A DNA stretch of 64,000 bases, taken from Perca fluviatilis (Eukaryota > Chordata > Actinopteri > Perciformes > Percidae). Under the pieces are notes generated by a model that did not search any database, was not told the DNA's origin, and saw only the letters and a program-made list of their open reading frames with translations. Below are positions 1 through 28,254 of the stretch, in pieces (positions within the stretch are counted from its first letter, which is position 1; each line of letters starts with the position of its first letter). A program made the position numbers and the translations under genes. Location: NCBI RefSeq assembly GCF_010015445.1, contig NC_053112.1, positions 36,258,665 to 36,322,664 of the forward strand, in the 5' to 3' direction.

Positions 1-640
1 GTGTGCAAGAAAAACTTATTTTTGAAAAGTCAAGAGTTGCAATTTTAGATTATATAAGATATGATTCAACTTTAATGTCATTGCAGAGAGTGCTACTACT
101 AACACAACAAAATGCATCTAACCAGAGGGGCAAAAAGCAGTATCGGGCAGATGTATAGTGGTAATATATATAATAGACAGTGAGGGATATGAAAACACAA
201 AGATATACAAGTAGCTTATAAATATGTGCAGCAGTTATCAAAATATAAAGTGTAAAATATATATATACAAAGCATAAAGTATGGGAAGTAGTGTAAGTAT
301 AAATACTCAATAGGTGACATATATACAGTATGGACAGGAGTATAAATATGTATGTGAAGAGCAAATATAGTAAAGATATGTGTATGTAGTAATGCAAGTC
401 ATAATTTAGAATAATTTAAGTAGGGAATTGCTTGCATTGCTTGTTTGTTATTCCAAAAGTTTGAACATTCTTCAGTCCAGTACATGGCAATTATCATTAT
501 GTCATAGTGTTATCAGAATAGTGGGACAAAGACATGCTTACTGTCTATTTTCATGTATTAGTGTCTGCATGCAAAATTACAGTATTACAGTAAAATATAA
601 ACATAGTCTTTCCTCTGGCGCCACCTTCAGGCCAAACTTT
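1..640. other. Upstream intergenic DNA, no gene seen
   Basis: AT-rich sequence with no coding exon that I can support; open frames here lack coding character. Bases 1-400 have the look of a decayed dispersed element, but I see no terminal repeats or target duplication. Confidence 0.4.
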
Positions 641-901
641 GATTTTTAATTTCATCCCTGTAACAAATGTCGCTCTACGGTGCATGACGGGAGGCGAGAA
701 ATGAGTGAATAACCAATCAGAGGACGGGAGACTCGCTTTACCCGGAAGTAATACTTCACATCACAACAAAAAAAATTGCCGGGAAACTTCAAGGGCTCTG
801 GCAAAGCGGCTGCTCAAATAGCGAAGTAAATATTCACGTGAAAAGTGTGTTTAACACATTACCGTGTCTCTGGTTGTGTCGTGCTACCTGTCCGAACCAA
901 T
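641..901 (+). promoter_or_regulatory. chtf18: Probable chtf18 promoter and 5' UTR
   Basis: This stretch directly precedes the chtf18 start codon at 902. It is richer in CpG than the DNA upstream and has a CCAAT box at 713-717 and an ETS-type CCGGAAGT at 742-749. No TATA box is evident. CCAAT plus ETS sites without TATA is common in replication and housekeeping genes. The transcription start cannot be fixed from sequence. Confidence 0.5.
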
Positions 902-18117
<17,216 letters not shown>

Positions 18118-18168
18118 CACACACACACACACACACACACCTGCCTGTATGTTACATGTAAGCATCTG

Positions 18169-18174
18169 AATAAA
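18169..18174 (+). terminator. chtf18: chtf18 poly(A) signal AATAAA
   Basis: AATAAA 52 bp after the chtf18 stop codon, giving a very short 3' UTR that includes a small (CA)n run. It faces the gng13 signal on the other strand. Confidence 0.8.
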
Positions 18175-18206
18175 TCAAAAATTCAGCTGTTAAATTCAAA
18201 ACAGTC

Positions 18207-18212
18207 TTTATT
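18207..18212 (-). terminator. gng13: gng13 poly(A) signal AATAAA
   Basis: TTTATT on the plus strand, or AATAAA on the minus strand, about 0.36 kb after the gng13 stop. Cleavage 10-30 nt downstream would fall in the chtf18 3' end, so the two transcripts probably overlap tail to tail. Confidence 0.7.
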
Positions 18213-18496
18213 TTGATTTGACAGTGTAAAGAGCCAATAAAAACGTGTGGTTTAACATTTCTCCGCAGTCCATCAAAACAAACCTCTAGAAAGCTACTCA
18301 GTGCTGCACACTCACACACACACACAGTAGTCTTCACATAAATTAAAAGCATTCAGGAGTCTCCTAATAAATAAACATGATTATAGCAATAATGTGTGTG
18401 TGTGTGAGTGAGAGAGGAAGAAAGAGAGAATGGGTGAGTTAGTGCAGCGTGACTGTGTGGGAGTGCATGATTCTTTAGTTTATATGCATCCTTGAT

Positions 18497-18538
<42 letters not shown>

Positions 18539-18570
18539 TGAGTATGTGTGTGTGTGAGTATGTGTGACCA

Positions 18571-18856
18571 TTAGAGGATCACACACTTGCCCTTCTCCAC
18601 CCAGGGGTTGGCTCTCATCAGCTCAGGGTTCAGAAATGGATCTTCACAAACACAACCCTCGATCCACTTCACCAGCCTACAAAAAAAAAACCGCACACCG
18701 TAAGCGTGTGTGTGTGTGCGCGCATGTGCGTGTGCGAGCATATGTGTGTCACACTCACTCAGTAACAGTGATGGAGGATTTCTCCCTGTTGATTGCCAGC
18801 TGATACTGAAGGCTTTCCACTTCTCTCCTCATCTGTGGAACGTCTAATTCCTCCAT
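18571..18856 (-). CDS. gng13: G-protein gamma-13 subunit, complete
   Basis: Heterotrimeric G-protein gamma subunit that pairs with a beta subunit at the inner membrane face; in mammals GNG13 serves taste, olfactory and retinal bipolar cells. Two coding exons, 18759-18856 and 18571-18676, join to 204 nt, or 67 residues, the usual length for this family. It starts MEELDVPQMRREVESL and contains EDPFLNPELMRANPWVEKGK, the conserved gamma-13 core. The CAAX box is CVIL; a final leucine predicts geranylgeranylation. The acceptor lies 10 nt before the ATG (exon 2 is 18759-18866), so exon 1 is untranslated. Whether this is the a or b paralogue of fish cannot be told here. Confidence 0.96.
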
Positions 18857-19142
18857 GATGCTACTGCTGTTCACACAAAAGAAAAACGGATTAAAAAAAA
18901 AAATAAACCGCTCAAGTAGATTAAGAGTTCAGACACACAGATGCCACATGAATCAAATGTTAATTTAGTAAAAGAGCCATTTGAGTTCTGCAATTGCCTT
19001 TTTTTTTTTTGTGTGTGTGTGTAAATGATAATTGTGCTTTTGACTTGAGCAGATATCTGATTGAAGTTTGACTTTTGGAAAGACGAGAATAGAGCAGAAT
19101 GATTTGCAACGTTTATGGTACAATCAGGAAGTGGCTATATTT

Positions 19143-19452
19143 CAGTGGTTCCCAACTGTTTGGACTCCTGAAAATAAAGCATTGTCTACTTGTAACCCCT
19201 CATCTCTGGTTGAACTGGTCACAACCAGTACACATTTGCAACCAAAGAGTATTTCTCTTCACTTTAGTTCAATATTTTTTTGAATAAGTTAAAGAAGAAT
19301 AGAACAGATAAGAGTAACTTTAGTCTTATAAACTGGTTTTATAAAGCTTATTTCTGTGACTTGTGAAGCAGAACTCTTTGTTTCCTCTCTTGTTAAGTCA
19401 CCTTGTGACCTTTCAGAAAAATCTTGTGACCCCCCCCTTGGTAGGAACCACT
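19143..19452. mobile_element. hAT-type MITE (CAGTGGTTCCCAAC)
   Basis: The left end CAGTGGTTCCCAAC and right end TTGGTAGGAACCACT are inverted. This is the well-known 'CAGTGGTTCCCAA' terminus of vertebrate hAT MITEs. I see no clear 8-bp duplication, so an end may be eroded. Confidence 0.6.
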
Positions 19453-20130
19453 TCTCTGATAGATTTATGACCATTTGTGAGAAACCGTTATAAGGACCAG
19501 ATGGTCACCACTTTGGAGATCTTCACTGAACACCAGAGGGAAGTGGACACATCCATATTAAAATAGTTAAAATGTCTGGTCGGCCCATTAATTGAGACCA
19601 TATGTAACTAGTTTTCAATAAAAACGATCTTAACTACTGAAATATCAGTACTTCTACTAGTGAAGGACATCATCTTATTTGTTTCTGCCTGTCTTTTATG
19701 TAACTGATGGAGGAAGTTGTTGAACCTTTTAAGCAAAACTAGAAATACTCTAGTTGCACACAAAGTGTAACTTATTGCCAGGAAATCCCAGAAAAAAGAC
19801 CAAAACCACCTTAGCTCGTCTCATAATACTTTCCGCTCGTAAATCTGTAAAATCAGGTCACGTATATATCGTTTCATTTTAAAGAAAAGTGCTCAGTAAT
19901 TCCAGATCTGCTGGGCACTGCAGTTTTTAGCAAACGTTAGTCAATAAATAAGCCCATTTATTTGGGGACTATTTTAACTGGCGGACTAGCGCTGTGGAGA
20001 AAGGTCTGGCAATGGGGGACTACTGGCGGACTAATACATATTCGGTGCTCAACTGAAAACTAGTTATTGGATGTATTGCGGTTAGGGTTAATTGCTCTAA
20101 ATACAACAATTTAAAGAGATTATATGTTAA

Positions 20131-20443
20131 AGGGATACGCCACCGTTTGTTGAAATAGGGCTTATCACGGTCTCCCCTAGCTGTAGATAGGTGGGCCAAC
20201 ACATTTTTTGTGCATGCATCGTTTTAGTCCGGTGCAACACCGGCAGCGCCGCCGCTAGTTAGCTTAGCATAGTGAATAGAATCCTATGTTGCCAGTTAGC
20301 ATGTTGTGAGTAAAAGTGAGCCAACAAAAGACAACAAAACAACTTAATTACTTGCACTGAGACAAAAAAATGTGTTGGCCCACCTATCTAAAGCCGGGGA
20401 AGACCGTGATAAGCCCTATTTCAACAAACTGTGGCGTATTCCT
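20131..20443. mobile_element. Complete TTAA-inserting MITE (piggyBac- or Kolobok-like)
   Basis: 313 bp flanked by TTAA at 20127-20130 and 20444-20447. TIRs AGGGATACGCCAC and GTGGCGTATTCCT extend inward as a longer inverted repeat of about 75 bp (TTGAAATAGGGCTTATCACG and its complement). TTAA duplication is diagnostic of piggyBac and Kolobok superfamilies; no transposase is present. Confidence 0.85.
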
Positions 20444-20470
20444 TTAAATTTGTAAAGTTTGTGTGCGTAT

Positions 20471-20504
<34 letters not shown>

Positions 20505-20511
20505 TACACAC

Positions 20512-20892
20512 TATACACTCATTTACCAGTTTATTCGACCCACCTAGGTAAAACTAATGCAGTCTAATACAACAGTCCTGCAATAAATCCCACCTTCATG
20601 AAGGTTATAATGTTGAGTTTTTGTTCAAACTGTTTTAAAGAGGTGTCGATTCAACTGTGATCATTTTGGAGGGTTTAGTTTGGGGTTCTGTTTAACTGCC
20701 TTGCGTCATACAGAGAAGTTTGTCCACATTTATTCATCAATGAGAATAGGCCAAATAACAGACCAACCTCAAGTTATCACAAACTCTCTAAAACACTTTA
20801 AACGACAATGGGGGGGGTATTATCATAGTATTAGGCTGCATTGGTTTTAGCTCGGTGTCCCTAATAATAATAAACTGGCGACTGAGTGTATA
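20512..20892. mobile_element. MITE of the CACTCAGT..CCAGTTTATT family
   Basis: Left end TATACACTCATTTACCAGTT and the inverted right end AACTGGCGACTGAGTGTATA. The sub-terminal TAATGCAGTCTAATACAACA also occurs in the related copy at 10936-11136. Confidence 0.7.
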
Positions 20893-21711
20893 CTTACTGT
20901 ATATTTGCAGAGTAACTGTCAGATAAATATTGCACCAAATGGAAGCACTAAAATACAAATACCTTGATGATACAGCTGTTGAGGAAATGCATTTTGTTTA
21001 AGTATGTGCTTACTGTAAAATGTGGAGTAAACCGTTCAAGTTGCACCATATTAAAATACTCAAATACAATTTCAATGTGTTGATAGTCAACTTAAGTACA
21101 GTACTTTTCGAAATGCACTTTGTTGGATTACTCTGGGTTTTTTTTTTTTTTTAGGAGCCAGAGATGTACAAAGTAAGCTGGCTGGGTTTGCTTTTTATTT
21201 ACATAAGTGTGCCCCACCCTGCCTCAGGCCACATTTCAGCAGAAGACTGTGGGGGAGAGAGAGAGAGAGAGAGAGAGAGAGGGCCCAGATGAGAGTTCAG
21301 ACCGAGCAGCCATCAGTTTAGTCCTCTCTACTGGAAACTGTCTCTCCCTCCTCCTCCTCTCTCATCCTCTCCATCTTTTTAATGGATCTAAGTCGGCTTC
21401 CCGGTGCCGGTTTTCTCCACCAGCATCCACCCTGCTGTGGCTCACCAGCAACCAGCTGTTCCATGAAAAGGCCTTCATCATTTAATTATAATACCCTCCA
21501 AATGTGTTACAGTGACATCAGCCTCATCACCCAGCAATCAGGGATATTTCAGGCTGCTGTTCACATGTAAATGAGGTCGCTACATTGACGTAAACATCAG
21601 CACATAGGAGGACATGGGGAGTAAAGACGATCACTGTGTGGCTAAAACATCGACACATCAATCCAAACGCATTTCTATCGTGATTACAAGTCAATGGAAA
21701 CGCATGAACCC

Positions 21712-21712
<1 letters not shown>

Positions 21713-21756
<44 letters not shown>
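21713..21756. repeat. (CA)n microsatellite
   Basis: About 21 CA units just inside gng13 intron 1, downstream of the predicted exon 1 donor at 21778-21779. Confidence 0.9.
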
Positions 21757-21759
<3 letters not shown>

Positions 21760-21779
21760 AACACCCGCTCTTCTCTTAC

Positions 21780-22110
21780 CGTCAGGCCTAGCTGAGAGGA
21801 CCGCGGGTCGATTTGTGTGCAGCCGGTTGATGGAGGATTCAGAAGGGGCTTTGACGGCGACAGTAAGAGCTGAGAGTCGGTAGAGTTTATCGGGCAGAGG
21901 AGTCCGGCTTCAGTGCAGAAGGAGGAAGAAGAGGAGGAGGAGGCTGTGTGTGTGTGTCGGCTGTCCGCGGTGCAGGGCACTCCCCTGCGCTCCTCTCTGC
22001 TAGCGACTGGATGCGGGATGCGCAGGGCGGAGAAAGGAGCCGCGCCGCCTGCTTTGACAGTCAAACGAGGGCTGGAGCCGAGGACGCACCTGGATGGAAA
22101 TCCGGACACG
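21780..22110 (-). promoter_or_regulatory. gng13: Probable gng13 untranslated exon 1 and CpG-rich promoter
   Basis: On the minus strand, a good donor (GACG|gtaagag) ends a GC- and CpG-rich block at 21780. The gng13 coding exon 2 needs an upstream 5' exon because its acceptor lies 10 nt before the ATG, and this is the best candidate. The upper limit (transcription start) is uncertain. A (GGA)n run is at 21920-21942. Confidence 0.45.
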
Positions 22111-22159
22111 CGCACAGGCAGGAAACACGCAAATGAGGACACGCTCCGAAGGGAAAACT

Positions 22160-22920
22160 ATGTCAGATGACCCCGAGAAGTCGGTTTCTGTTGAGGCTAT
22201 AAAAGGCTGCAATATAGGCTACAGCAGATTCCCCAGAGAGATATCCGTTCAAATTAGAAATGTAAGGGTTAAAGACCGGTCACAAAAAGCTAAATCAAAA
22301 CGGGACACAATGTCTTTGGTTCCCCATTGACACCAATCAGTGTTCCATCTACTCACTGCGCTGTAAAGACTAAAGTGCCTGGAGGTGTGAAACCGGATTC
22401 TTCCCTGATCTCAGGTCCATATCCAATGTAAATGCAGGTTGTTTTTAGGTGCAATTGTGTAGCGCTACATAATTCTCTAATACTCGGTGTAACACTGCTT
22501 TCAAATGGCACAATCTTTGAGCCAAATGTCAGAATATTTGGACCTCCCAAATTGAAGCTAGTTAGACAGCTAGATTAAAGTTGTCCTACTTTTGTCTAGT
22601 CATAATGGAAATACATCCCTCTAATAACTCACATTTGCAACTTGAAATTGATGTAGATAATGGAAATATACCCTCAAAATGAATGTCAAATTGCTGATTG
22701 TGCTGTCAAATTGTGATCACACATCTTAAGATAAGCATGTCTGGCCAAATGGACCATACAACTAAAATCTTTTAAGTTAGTCTTTACTAGCAAGTAGACT
22801 AACTGCCTTTATAAACCACATTATGGTTAATATGCAATACTGGGCAAAACTACATAAAATAAATAACAGTACCACAGTTTAGTACAACAGACCAGTGAGA
22901 GAATAGTTAACTGAATTATG
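22160..22920. other. Intergenic, no feature seen
   Basis: Between the gng13 promoter region and the 3' end of the snoRNA host gene. No coding, RNA or repeat structure is evident. Confidence 0.5.
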
Positions 22921-23343
22921 TTTATTCAACAAATACAAGTTGACAGTTCGATGCAATAGCTTGATTATCCAAAACACCATTATTTTCTATTTATTAAACG
23001 GTCGTTTCTTCATTCAGGTTTGTTGCATCGGCTTGGTGGAACCAGTTTTCTGGCCAGTGATGCTTTTGATTTAAGACACCTGAAAAGAGACAAATACAGT
23101 CAGACTGGAACAATCTGACGACAAACAGAAATATGATCATTGTAGCCTCAAAAGTTAAAATGTAGAGCTGAGAGCTCCCGTACACGCAACAAACAGACAT
23201 ACCGTTAAAATAAAACTAGATCACATCAGCAGGATCACAGTTACTTCCCCCATTTGTCAAGTCATGAAATCGATCTGTAAAAGAGAAATCAGTTTTAATT
23301 CACATAAACCATAAACATGTACATACTGGATGTCTACTGCAGG

Positions 23344-23431
23344 AGCCTCAGAATAAAGTTAGAATCAGGAGCTGGAGTACAGCTCTCATAGTAGGTGTCA
23401 GAAAAGTTATTTGATTTTGTCATCACAGGCT
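23344..23431 (-). ncRNA. snord60: C/D-box snoRNA, SNORD60-like, copy 3 (host intron 5)
   Basis: 88 nt, all boxes intact, 69 nt before the acceptor of host exon 6. The identity of guide regions across three copies suggests one shared rRNA target and recent duplication or selection. Confidence 0.78.
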
Positions 23432-23641
23432 ACAAGTTATTCAAATGCATAAAGACTGCAGGGACTCACCAGCTCTCAGACCCAGCGAGGTCAGTGGTCA
23501 ATAAGAGATTTGATCTCAGGACCATCTTCAGCACAGCCGCATCAGAGCTTTGTCTTCTTATTCTCACCTGTAACAGTAGGAGGGAAAAGTTAGTGAAAAT
23601 TGACAATTATGAGGCGAAGACTGAACTAATACTAACTACTG

Positions 23642-23729
23642 AGCCTCAGAATAAAGTTAGAATCAGGAGCTGGACTACAGCTCTCATAGTAGGTGTCAGA
23701 AAAGTTATTTGATTTTGTCATCACAGGCT
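23642..23729 (-). ncRNA. snord60: C/D-box snoRNA, SNORD60-like, copy 2 (host intron 4)
   Basis: 88 nt with the same boxes and guide as its neighbours: C GTGATGA, D' CTGA preceded by TAACTTTT, D CTGA and closing stem AGCC/GGCT. It lies 74 nt before the acceptor of host exon 5. It differs from copy 3 by one base in the loop (TAGTCCAGC versus TACTCCAGC). Confidence 0.78.
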
Positions 23730-23963
23730 TCAAGTTATTCAGATGCCGACATACTGCAGGGACTCACCAACTCTCAGACCCAGCGAGGTCCTGGTTAATA
23801 AGAGACTTGATCTCAGGACCATCAGAAACACAGCGGCCTCACATCTTTGTCCAGCCAGCTCGGACATTTTCAGTCTTCACATTCTTACCTGTAACCGTGA
23901 GGGAAAACGTTAGTGAAAATGGACAATTATGATGAGAAAACTGCACTGATATACTGTTAACTG

Positions 23964-24052
23964 AGCCTCAGAATAAAGATAGAATCAGGAGCTGAAGTAC
24001 AGCTCTCATAGTAGGTGTCAGAAAAGTTATTTGATTTTTGTCATCACAGGCT
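23964..24052 (-). ncRNA. snord60: C/D-box snoRNA, SNORD60-like, copy 1 (host intron 3)
   Basis: 89 nt. Terminal stem AGCC/GGCT, C box GTGATGA, D' box CTGA after TAACTTTT, C'-like TATGAGA and D box CTGA. The D' guide pairs with the conserved 28S segment AGAAAAGUUA, and the D'+5 rule points to the G of GAAAAGUUACC, compatible with SNORD60-directed methylation (28S Gm4340 in human numbering, from memory). Its 3' end is 75 nt before the next acceptor. It has one extra T and one A/T change relative to the other copies. Confidence 0.75.
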
Positions 24053-24247
24053 ACACATTATGCAAATGCATAAAGACTGCAGGGACTCACCAGCTCTCAA
24101 ACCCAGCGAGATGCTGGTCTTCCGACTGCTGAAACACAGCAGCATCCATCCCTCAGTCGCCCCACGCTCACCTGCACCAGATTCGACTGTAAAGCAAAAA
24201 TCAGACCAAGGATTACATACTTACAATTTTTTGTTGTTGGGTTTTTA

Positions 24248-24311
24248 AAATGAGAAGCTGTCGTTGAGCTCTCATAAGGTGTAGGAAAAAGGTAGTGTGG
24301 CATTACTGGCT
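24248..24311 (-). pseudogene. Decayed fourth SNORD60-like copy (host intron 2)
   Basis: It retains CTTATGAGAGCT and AGCTTCTCATTTT, matching the middle of the intact copies, and lies 76 nt before an acceptor as they do. The C box is broken (GTAATGCC) and no D box CTGA remains, so it is unlikely to make a stable snoRNP. Confidence 0.6.
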
Positions 24312-25167
24312 GTGAAACACATTGAAGATTACATGTGGGTTGATGTCAAAACCCATTTACTTTTTTGATATACAAGACATGTGGGGAAGTCACCAGGACA
24401 CTATATATTAAGGAATAACAGTACATCTTATCCTTTAATTTATTAATATTGCACATCATTATGCAGATTAACTCACATCTGCTTTTATCCAGTGGAGGCC
24501 ATCTTTAAGGCAAATTTCTTTTCAGTTTCTTCATCTCAACTTTGACTTAATGCAAGTCATCCAGGCAGGCATCAGCTCCAGCAGGCCTCCATGTGGCGAA
24601 CTAGAAAAATGGAAGAAAAAGGCAAGGGGCATGAATAAATTCCAGCAACATTTGAGCCATTTCAATATTTCATTTCCACACAACTTGGACAATAAGCACA
24701 TGCTTTTAAGTCCCTGTTCCCAAACTCCCATGTTCAACCTATTACAGTAACCTTCATCAAAAGTCACGATTTTAATAGTTTACTGCAATTCAGACAAAAC
24801 GGTTTCAGGTAAGATCAATTAACGCAATGTGGGGGGAACAACTTCGACCGATTCAAAAGGCCATTATTCAACACCACATTCTTATGCGAGAAAATTCAAC
24901 TAAGTTAGGGTTGAAATGTGAGACGCGACCTAGAAAAGACTTGTGGATAAATGTAGGAATAAAGTTAGATTCCTTATTAAAATATTCTATAATACTCCAA
25001 ATCCTTACATATATTTTGTTTTCCACCGTTTTTTTATAAGTGGAAACACCACGTGGTAGCTCTGGCCCTTGCAGAACCTTTGCACACGTCTTGCCGTTCA
25101 GACCAACGTGGTAACTTAGCTAAGTTAGCATACAAGGTCCTCCTTATGTTAGCAACACAATACTCAC

Positions 25168-25400
25168 CGGTCAGACTTCTTTAGGATAAACTGGCCCGCT
25201 CGGTTTGTCTTTGCTGCCCGCGGTAACGTTAACATTTGGAAAAACCGCTGAAGAGTGAAATGAGGGTTCATCTCTCCTACCGGGCGTGCTGCATGCTGAG
25301 GACTGACGCACCAGAGGCGAGGAGGAGAAGATGAACATATACGGCTTCCGTCTAACGGAAATCCCTCCCCTTTCTGATGCCTTTCTGGCCTGGCTAGCTA
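25168..25400 (-). promoter_or_regulatory. Probable promoter and first exon of the snoRNA host gene
   Basis: The donor CCG|gtgagta at 25167 ends a GC-richer exon. Upstream on the minus strand are pyrimidine tracts (CCCTCATTTCACTCTTC) suited to a 5'TOP-type start. The exact start site is inferred. Confidence 0.45.
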
Positions 25401-27170
25401 GCTAGCTAGTTAGCTAACGTTACACATAGCTAGCTAACTGTCAGCTACATCCGTTCGTCGGACTTTTTGAAAAGAGGACAAATAGTTAGAGGATTTTCAG
25501 ACCATATAATTTGCTTATTTGGCCCTCGTTAATGTACTGGACGCTATTATCTGAACAACTAGTCGTTTTAACAAAGATAAAACAACTATGATTTTGTTAG
25601 CATTGAACAAAACAGCTACCGTAAATGTTCTTCTTCGTGTAAAATAAGTGCAGTTTAGACGCTCCTAGTTCGTATTACTGCCCTCCTCAGGACGTCACTT
25701 TAACAACCACGTGCTTCATTTCCAAGAGTGTATGGCTGGACTCCATTCATTTTTTCACCCTGAAACTGAAAACTACTTTTGCGATCAAGTGATGGTTCTC
25801 GTTTTGGCCTGATTTACTTGATATTGCCCCGAACTCCTAAGTCTGACAATCTCTTGTAGTAAAATGTTCCTATTATATTTGTTACATTCTAGTAAAACAT
25901 GCTTAACAGTTTCAGAACTCAAACACTCGAAGCCCAGTAGGCTAATTTTCCTAAAGGCTAAAGGACTGAGTCAGCCCACAGTGGCCGAGCCTCAGCCTAT
26001 AGATTTGAACAGAATCCTTCGCTATAACAATAGCTGGCTTTTTAAACCTGTGGTTGCAGAGAATAGTGTCACCCTTGCTTCTCATTTTCCCATACCATAA
26101 ATCTAAAGTCCAGACACAGAAGTGATATGAAAAGCATGGTAGTTGCAGTTTTTGAATGCTAGCAAAATTAATAGTCATTGTATGTTGGTTGAAAATGGGG
26201 AAATGTTGATTTATTTATTTATTTACAGTAGTGTGTAGCAATTTGCTAAGAAAATGAACAATAGAAAATGCCAGTATAATATTCAGCACTTGGCTTATCT
26301 GGATAGCTTTGAAACCCTGAACCCAAATAAATAAAAAAGAGAGAGAGACCCGCAGACTGGCAGTCTGATCAGCTTCATGTAGCTACATTCATCTTTCTCA
26401 CATTTGTAGAGAGCTTTGCTGCTGACAGGTGCAGACAACCCTTTACACAACTATTTCAAAGGCTACAAATTTAAACCCCTCAAAACAACATTTTCTTAAT
26501 CCAGGGTAAACTAAGTGTTAGTGTTCAATCAATGGCGGGTCTGGTATTTTGTTTTAGCAGGATTTGGGGATAAAACACCATTCTATGTAGGCCTACATAT
26601 TGGCCCATAGCCTTTTTCACAAGTACACATTTCATGTAAAAATATCTCAACTTCAGACAAAGATAGCCTCCTGGAGGCAGGGTATTTTAACGATAGCGAT
26701 TTGTAACGTGATAGCCTGAAAATGCTTGTGGGTATTAACTGTCAACTGCAGGATATTGTAACAAGTCTGCTGGATATGCAATAATATGATGACACCCCTG
26801 CCCATATGCTTTTATGTGTACTTTTGATCTGGGGAAGTTTTTTTGTGGTTTGGGTTAGGCCCTTTACTTCCAATTTTATAACTACTGAGGGAGGTCCAAT
26901 GTCCCCCAGCAGTAACTGGTTACCAACCAAAACCTATTCTGTTTTCAAAGGATTTAAAAAGCCACTCATTTTTTATTTTATTTACTCATTCATTTAATTG
27001 TTCAATTATATTTACTGTAAATATTACGGATGTTATTTCAAAGCCTTCTCTACACTTGAAAATAAATCCTTTTTAATTTATTTAGTTTGTTTTTTTATGC
27101 CTAAACTGTCAACTGTCATGTTAAATATTTAGTCTAAATAATATTGGAGTTATCCTTGAAAAGTAAGTGT
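25400..27170. other. Intergenic, no gene seen
   Basis: AT-rich intergenic DNA. There is a short (TAGC)n run near 25391-25410. No exon-like block, RNA or bounded transposon is visible. Confidence 0.5.
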
Positions 27171-27179
27171 ACACTGTAA

Positions 27180-28245
27180 ACCCAAATTTAGTTGTAATTC
27201 AACTTTTTAGTGGTCACTACTTGTTCTTTCATGTTTTGTTAAAAACCATAGGCATTACTAAATCACATTAGGTGTTTGTAATAATCATCTTAAGTATGCA
27301 GTGCACAGATCTTATTAAAAGTGCAGTGTGTGAACGTGTTTAGTTGTTCATTATTAAAATCTGTGTTGCCCATTCACGAACTTTCTTTTTCATGAATATT
27401 TACCACCACCATCAATTCCAAGTATTCCTTTTGGCTTGAACGCTCCATATTCATGCTCCATCTTGAAATACGTTAGCCAGTAAGGGACATACAGGACATA
27501 CTGCTCCGCGTTTTGCGTTTTCGCTGTCACATGATAAACTCGCAGGTGCTGCTAATGCTGCTAATAGGTATCGTAGCTTCCCGGCCCCGGCAACTTTGAA
27601 GAAGGAAACATGGAGGACCACACGCATTCAAAATCCAAATTTCAGGAGCAGGAGTCTTCTTCTTCGCCCAGAAAAAGAAAAAGGATATTGAAAAGAGCAA
27701 GAGACCGGCTTTTTCAAGGGTGAAGGTTATAGCTGTAATACGTACTTTGAACTGCGTGGTGCGAGAGAGTTGATTGCGATATATGATCTCAACCATAGAC
27801 GGTATATTATTAGACGGTATATTATTAATATACCGTCTATGATGCCAACGCTAGATAGGAAAAATGCATGGGATGGGATGCATAATTACAATCTATGCAT
27901 TGTCATCCTTTCTGTTTTACTGGAATGAATGTGTTGAATACATTCTTCCTAACACTATACTGTCATAAAGAAAAAAACATATTTATAGGTTTGAATTCTT
28001 ATAATTTTGATAAGTAGAGCCTAATGTTTCAAGTAACATATGTTTACTAATGATTGCTAGTAATAACTACTTATATGAACTTGATTTATCTACTGCATCA
28101 AACTACCAGTCTCTGCTAATACAACTTGACCTGTTCAATTTCACCTTGTCTAAAAACATAAACGGTTTAAGGCAACGGGTTTCCACGCCAATTTCTAGTA
28201 AAGTCAACAAATTTGGGATAACAGTGTAATATTTGTAGAATGTAA
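27180..28245. repeat. Dispersed repeat, copy A (shared with 49.6-51.2 kb)
   Basis: Its two edges match the locus at 49620-51210. The left shares CATTACTAAATCACATTAGG and GTATGCAGTGCACAGATC-type sequence; the right shares TACAACTTGACCTGTT and CAACGGGTTTCCACGC. The interiors differ. Near 27790-27842 is a short inverted repeat of AGACGGTATATTATTA. The family is unidentified. Confidence 0.6.
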
Positions 28246-28254
28246 ACTCCTCAT

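Larger units (their letters stand above)
18867..21779 (-). other. gng13: gng13 intron 1, repeat-rich, no coding exon
   Basis: About 2.9 kb with three MITEs, listed separately, a (CA)n run near 20474-20500, a T-run near 21139 and a (GA)n run near 21254-21280. No exon is recognisable on either strand. Confidence 0.5.
22921..25250 (-). ncRNA. Spliced non-coding snoRNA host gene (SNHG19-like)
   Basis: Seven candidate exons on the minus strand, all bounded by GT/AG sites: about 25250-25168, 24600-24477, 24171-24091, 23888-23768, 23567-23470, 23274-23203 and 23079 to a poly(A) signal at 22995-22990 (second AATAAA at 22926-22921). No long or conserved reading frame joins across them. Exons 3-5 each end with a near-identical CTCGCTGGGTCTGAGAGCTG, so exon plus snoRNA was tandemly duplicated, with unit spacing of about 284-322 bp. 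Each of introns 2-5 carries one snoRNA or remnant 69-76 nt before its acceptor, the usual spacing for intronic C/D snoRNAs. The first exon begins near a pyrimidine-rich CACTCTTC, like 5'TOP host genes. The human counterpart by position would be SNHG19, the host of SNORD60. Confidence 0.75.

Noticed and set aside
23095..23144. Possible fifth, very short C/D snoRNA in the last host intron (ATGATCA ... CTGA with TACA/TGTA stem)
   Set aside because: Only 50 nt, C box departs from RTGATGA at a critical base, and it ends 15 nt from the acceptor rather than ~70 as the real copies do.
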